Assembly: GCF_001428435.1 (NCBI RefSeq)
Contig: NZ_LMSO01000013.1
Coordinates: 1-54,426 of the forward strand
Length of the DNA: 54,426 nt
Direction of reading: 5' to 3'
Origin: Arthrobacter sp. Soil782
Lineage (GTDB): Bacteria > Actinomycetota > Actinomycetes > Actinomycetales > Micrococcaceae
A program made the translations under genes and the position numbers. Of this stretch, positions 52,109 through 54,426 are shown one piece after another. The first letter of the stretch is position 1, and each line of letters begins with the position of its first letter. Under the pieces are notes generated by a model. That model was given only the letters and a program-made list of their open reading frames with translations. It ran no database searches and was not told the origin of the DNA.

Positions 52109-52961
52109 TGGGCTGAAATTCCGTTTCTAGGGAGGGAGCGGGTTTTGCCTGGGTGAGGAGCGTGTGGGCGAGGGCGGAGATGAAGTAGGACAGTGCGGCG
52201 GCGAGGGCAATGGTGGCTCCTGCCGCGGTGGAGGCGTACCAGGAGATCCACAGGCCGACCACTACGCTGGCAGCGCCGAGAGCGGATCCGAGGACCATCC
52301 CGGTGCGGACGGATTTCGCCCACACCAGCGCTGCGGCCGGTGGAGCGATGAGGAGTCCGAAGACGAGCAGCGTGCCCACCACTTGAAACGATGCCGCTAC
52401 CGCCAAAGTGATCAGGCACAGCAACACGAAGTGCGTGCGTCGAGGGTGCAGGCCGAGGCTCGCGGCCTTCTGCGGATTGAAGGCGGCGGCAGTGAACGCG
52501 CGATGGTGGACGGCGGCAGTTGCCAGGACCACTGCGCCGACGACCGAGAGCACCAGGATGTCATCCATCCCCACGGCAAGGATGTCACCGAACAGTGTTC
52601 CGGTCAGGTCGACGGCGAAGGTTCCGGCTGAAGATACGAGGATCACCCCGAGTGAGAGCATCACGACGAACAGCAGTCCGATCGCCGTGTCCTGCGAAAC
52701 CCGCCGGTTCCTCGTGATCACCGAGACGCCCGCAGCGGTCGCCGCAGCACTGACCGCTGCACCGATGATGAGGTTGCCGCCCAGCAGCGACGCGATCGCG
52801 ATCCCCGGCAGCAGACCGTGCGCCATCGCATCTCCGAGGAACGCCATACCGCGCACTACCACCCAGGTTCCGACCACGGCGCAGAACACAGCAACCAGTA
52901 CGCCGCCGATCAGGGCACGCTGCACGAAGGACGCGCTTAGGGGCTCAAGTAACCATTCCAT
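52095..52961 (-). CDS. aztB: Zinc ABC transporter permease (AztB)
   Basis: 288 residues, ABC-3 family, with eight or nine membrane helices. The family block GMAFLGDAMAHGLLPGIAIA is present, as are VLLCLITLAVAASFQVVGTLLVFGLLIAPPAAA and a C-terminal polar tail. It forms the zinc channel with the divergently encoded ATPase. It is the first gene of the minus-strand operon, directly next to the Fur/Zur-type palindrome. Its 3' end overlaps the aztD-like start. Confidence 0.92.
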   Translation of the reverse strand: MEWLLEPLSASFVQRALIGGVLVAVFCAVVGTWVVVRGMAFLGDAMAHGLLPGIAIASLLGGNLIIGAAVSAAATAAGVSVITRNRRVSQDTAIGLLFVVMLSLGVILVSSAGTFAVDLTGTLFGDILAVGMDDILVLSVVGAVVLATAAVHHRAFTAAAFNPQKAASLGLHPRRTHFVLLCLITLAVAASFQVVGTLLVFGLLIAPPAAALVWAKSVRTGMVLGSALGAASVVVGLWISWYASTAAGATIALAAALSYFISALAHTLLTQAKPAPSLETEFQPSASN

Positions 52962-52979
52962 CGCGACTCATCCTATATT

Positions 52980-52998
52980 GATAATGAGAATGATTAGC
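52980..52998. promoter_or_regulatory. Zur/Fur-type operator
   Basis: GATAATGAGAATGATTAGC agrees with the classical Fur-family 19-mer at about 16 positions. It lies centrally in the 48-bp gap between aztB and aztA. In a zinc locus the likely regulator is Zur, which would repress both operons when zinc is plentiful. Confidence 0.8.
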
Positions 52999-53009
52999 AA
53001 ATAAGGAGA

Positions 53010-53684
53010 ATGATGGTGATTGTGAGCGGCGTTCGATACGCCTATCCGAGCAGGCGCGCACTTGGGGAGGTTTCGCTCGCGTTCGAGAGAGGGGTGCACA
53101 CCGCGGTCACGGGCACCAACGGCTCAGGAAAGTCGACATTGCTGGCGTTGGTTGCCGGCGTGCTGAGGCCGCAGTCCGGATCGGTGACCCTCACCACCAG
53201 CCGCCGGCCGGCCTTTGTCATCCAGCACACGCGGACCTCGGAGATCCTTCCCTGTACGGTGCGTCAGACGGTCGAGATGGGACGGTGGCCTCATCGTTCC
53301 TGGCTGTTGCCGCTTGGTCCGCGAAATCGCCGTATCGCGCGGGATGCCATGGAACGCCTGGGGATTTCGGACCTCGCTGATCGGCAACTCGCCGGGCTTT
53401 CCGGCGGGCAACGTCAGCGTGCGCTTATTGCGCAGGGGCTGGCGCAGGAATCGGACATCCTGATCCTTGACGAGCCCACGGCCGGCTTGGACACTGCGGC
53501 ACACCGGCTCATCCGCTTGGCGGTCGACGAGGAACTGCTGCGTGGCGTGACCGTCATCGAATCGAGCCACTCACCCGAGGACATCGAGCGTGCAGATCGG
53601 GTAGTCACACTCGAGGGCGGCCTCGTCATCTCCGATACAGGATCGGTGCCCCGGCCGGCGATCAGCGCTACCCTGACTTCGTGA
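53010..53684 (+). CDS. aztA: Zinc ABC transporter ATPase (AztA)
   Basis: 224 residues. Walker A is GTNGSGKST, the Q-loop is FVIQH, the signature is LSGGQRQRALIAQGLA, Walker B is ILILDEPTAGLD and the switch histidine is in IESSHSPED. It drives the aztB permease. AAGGAG lies just upstream; three start codons in a row (ATG 53010, ATG 53013, GTG 53016) leave the exact start open. It is divergent from the rest of the transporter and overlaps the next gene by 4 bp (GTGA). Confidence 0.93.
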   Translation: MMVIVSGVRYAYPSRRALGEVSLAFERGVHTAVTGTNGSGKSTLLALVAGVLRPQSGSVTLTTSRRPAFVIQHTRTSEILPCTVRQTVEMGRWPHRSWLLPLGPRNRRIARDAMERLGISDLADRQLAGLSGGQRQRALIAQGLAQESDILILDEPTAGLDTAAHRLIRLAVDEELLRGVTVIESSHSPEDIERADRVVTLEGGLVISDTGSVPRPAISATLTS

Positions 53685-54217
53685 CCGTTGTTATTGACCA
53701 TGCCACCGCGAACGACGCCGGCCCTCTCGCCACCCTGGCTGCCGTCACCTTCCCGCTCGCTTGTCCACCGACGTCGCATCCCGACGACATTGCACACTTC
53801 ATCGCATCAGAGCTTTCCGAGGAACGGTTCACCCAACACATAGCGGACCCGGACAAGATCCTGCTATGCCTGCGGGAGGATGGTCACCTTCTTGCCTGGA
53901 GCACGCTGGTCAAAGGACTTCCCAAGGACGAGCAGGTGCGGTCTTCCCTCTCGCTTTTCCCGACCATCGAGCTGAGCAAGTTCTATGTGCACCCGTCGCA
54001 TCACGGGCAAGGATCATCGTCGCGCCTGATGGAAGCGTCGCTCGAGGTTGCGGCGAAGGGAACCGGCGCCAAGGGAATCTGGCTCGGCACCAATGACCGC
54101 AATGCCCGTGCCGTCCGCTTTTACGAGAAGCACGGATTCACGCGTGTGGGGGCGAAGACGTTTCAGCTTGGACGGAACGTGGAAACGGACTTCGTGCTGG
54201 AGCGTGCGTTGGGCTGA
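53681..54217 (+). CDS. GNAT-family N-acetyltransferase
   Basis: 178 residues. The acetyl-CoA loop is HPSHHGQGSSSRLMEA (Q/R-x-x-G-x-G/A type) preceded by IELSKFYV, and the C-terminal IWLGTNDRNARAVRFYEKHGFTRVG is typical. It is coupled to aztA by overlap; whether it has a role in zinc physiology or is just co-transcribed cannot be told. Confidence 0.9.
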   Translation: MTVVIDHATANDAGPLATLAAVTFPLACPPTSHPDDIAHFIASELSEERFTQHIADPDKILLCLREDGHLLAWSTLVKGLPKDEQVRSSLSLFPTIELSKFYVHPSHHGQGSSSRLMEASLEVAAKGTGAKGIWLGTNDRNARAVRFYEKHGFTRVGAKTFQLGRNVETDFVLERALG

Positions 54218-54426
54218 GTGTGGTTTGGCGGGATTGTGCCAGTCGAGCGACGTGCGGCTTTAGCAGGGGTGCCTATCAGCCGTACCGAAGCTAACCGCCG
54301 GTTACGCCTCGGACACGACGTCCTGCCTGAGGTTCCCGGGCCAGGAGCATCCGTCGTACCGGCCCTGGCTGTTCTGGCTGAAGCGGCCAGTGCCGGAGCG
54401 GTGAGCAGCCGTGCCGCCACCATCAT
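54218..54426 (+). pseudogene. Internal fragment of a DUF222/13E12 HNH gene, cut by the window edge
   Basis: From about 54260 the frame reads GVPISRTEANRRLRLGHDVLPEVPGPGAS and continues AALAVLAEAASAGAVSSRAATI-like to the edge. It matches residues ~110-165 of the intact HNH protein at 31172-32770 (IGISRSEANRRLRLAANLLPD). The ~100 residues that should precede are absent, and the frame begins immediately after the stop of the acetyltransferase, so the 5' part is missing. The 3' side is beyond the window. Confidence 0.75.

Noticed and set aside
1..54426. CRISPR array, tRNA, rRNA or replication origin
   Set aside because: No regularly spaced repeats, no cloverleaf-like stretch with CCA-end context and no DnaA-box cluster were noticed on either strand.

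Overview
This window looks like the chromosome of a high-G+C Gram-positive actinobacterium, most likely a member of the Micrococcaceae close to Arthrobacter. The reasons are G+C-rich codon use over most of the window, a mycothiol-type DinB/maleylpyruvate-isomerase protein, 13E12/DUF222 HNH genes, an Azt zinc locus, a sugar ABC operon without its own ATPase, and several genes that appear to start from leaderless promoters. No rRNA, tRNA or CRISPR array was seen.

Left end (1-7.8 kb): an accessory island, visibly richer in A+T. It holds insertion-sequence debris, a 690-residue protein of unknown function with a weak ParB-like look, and a type II restriction-modification locus. That locus has a MvaI/BcnI-class endonuclease with an extra N-terminal domain, a convergent and overlapping m5C methyltransferase, and a Vsr-type mismatch endonuclease. 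It is followed by a small leaderless gene and a graveyard that includes the last ~70 codons of a NERD/SF1 helicase whose intact relative lies at 43-45 kb.

7.8-22.3 kb: carbohydrate metabolism. A ThuA-ThuB-type operon with ABC permeases and a binding lipoprotein faces a LacI repressor, with two LacI-type operators between them. A von Willebrand lipoprotein with 11-residue repeats and a NYN-domain protein follow. Then come an ascorbate-type PTS (IIC, IIB, IIA), a ROK regulator and a divergent transketolase.

22.3-29.3 kb: a degraded stretch (frameshifted lipoprotein, duplicated TetR tail, TetR/NmrA deletion scar). It is followed by a HipBA toxin-antitoxin pair with three palindromes spaced exactly 71 bp apart, and by an SNF2 helicase split into two overlapping reading frames.

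29.4-37.1 kb: small housekeeping genes: membrane protein, alpha/beta hydrolase, DUF222-HNH, isochorismatase-like hydrolase, HAD phosphatase, mycothiol-type protein, and a metal-dependent phosphodiesterase that seems to start at CTG.

37.2-44.8 kb: a tightly overlapping three-gene DNA-processing operon: an AddB-like Fe-S nuclease, an AddA-like UvrD helicase-nuclease, and a NERD-nuclease/SF1 helicase.

44.9-54.4 kb: NAD(P)-binding protein, matrixin-type protease, methyltransferase, CopD-like membrane protein, and a divergent zinc-uptake locus. The zinc locus has an ATPase on one side and a permease, two AztD-like propeller lipoproteins and a zinc-binding lipoprotein on the other, around a Fur/Zur-type palindrome. 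A GNAT acetyltransferase and a 5'-truncated DUF222 remnant close the window.
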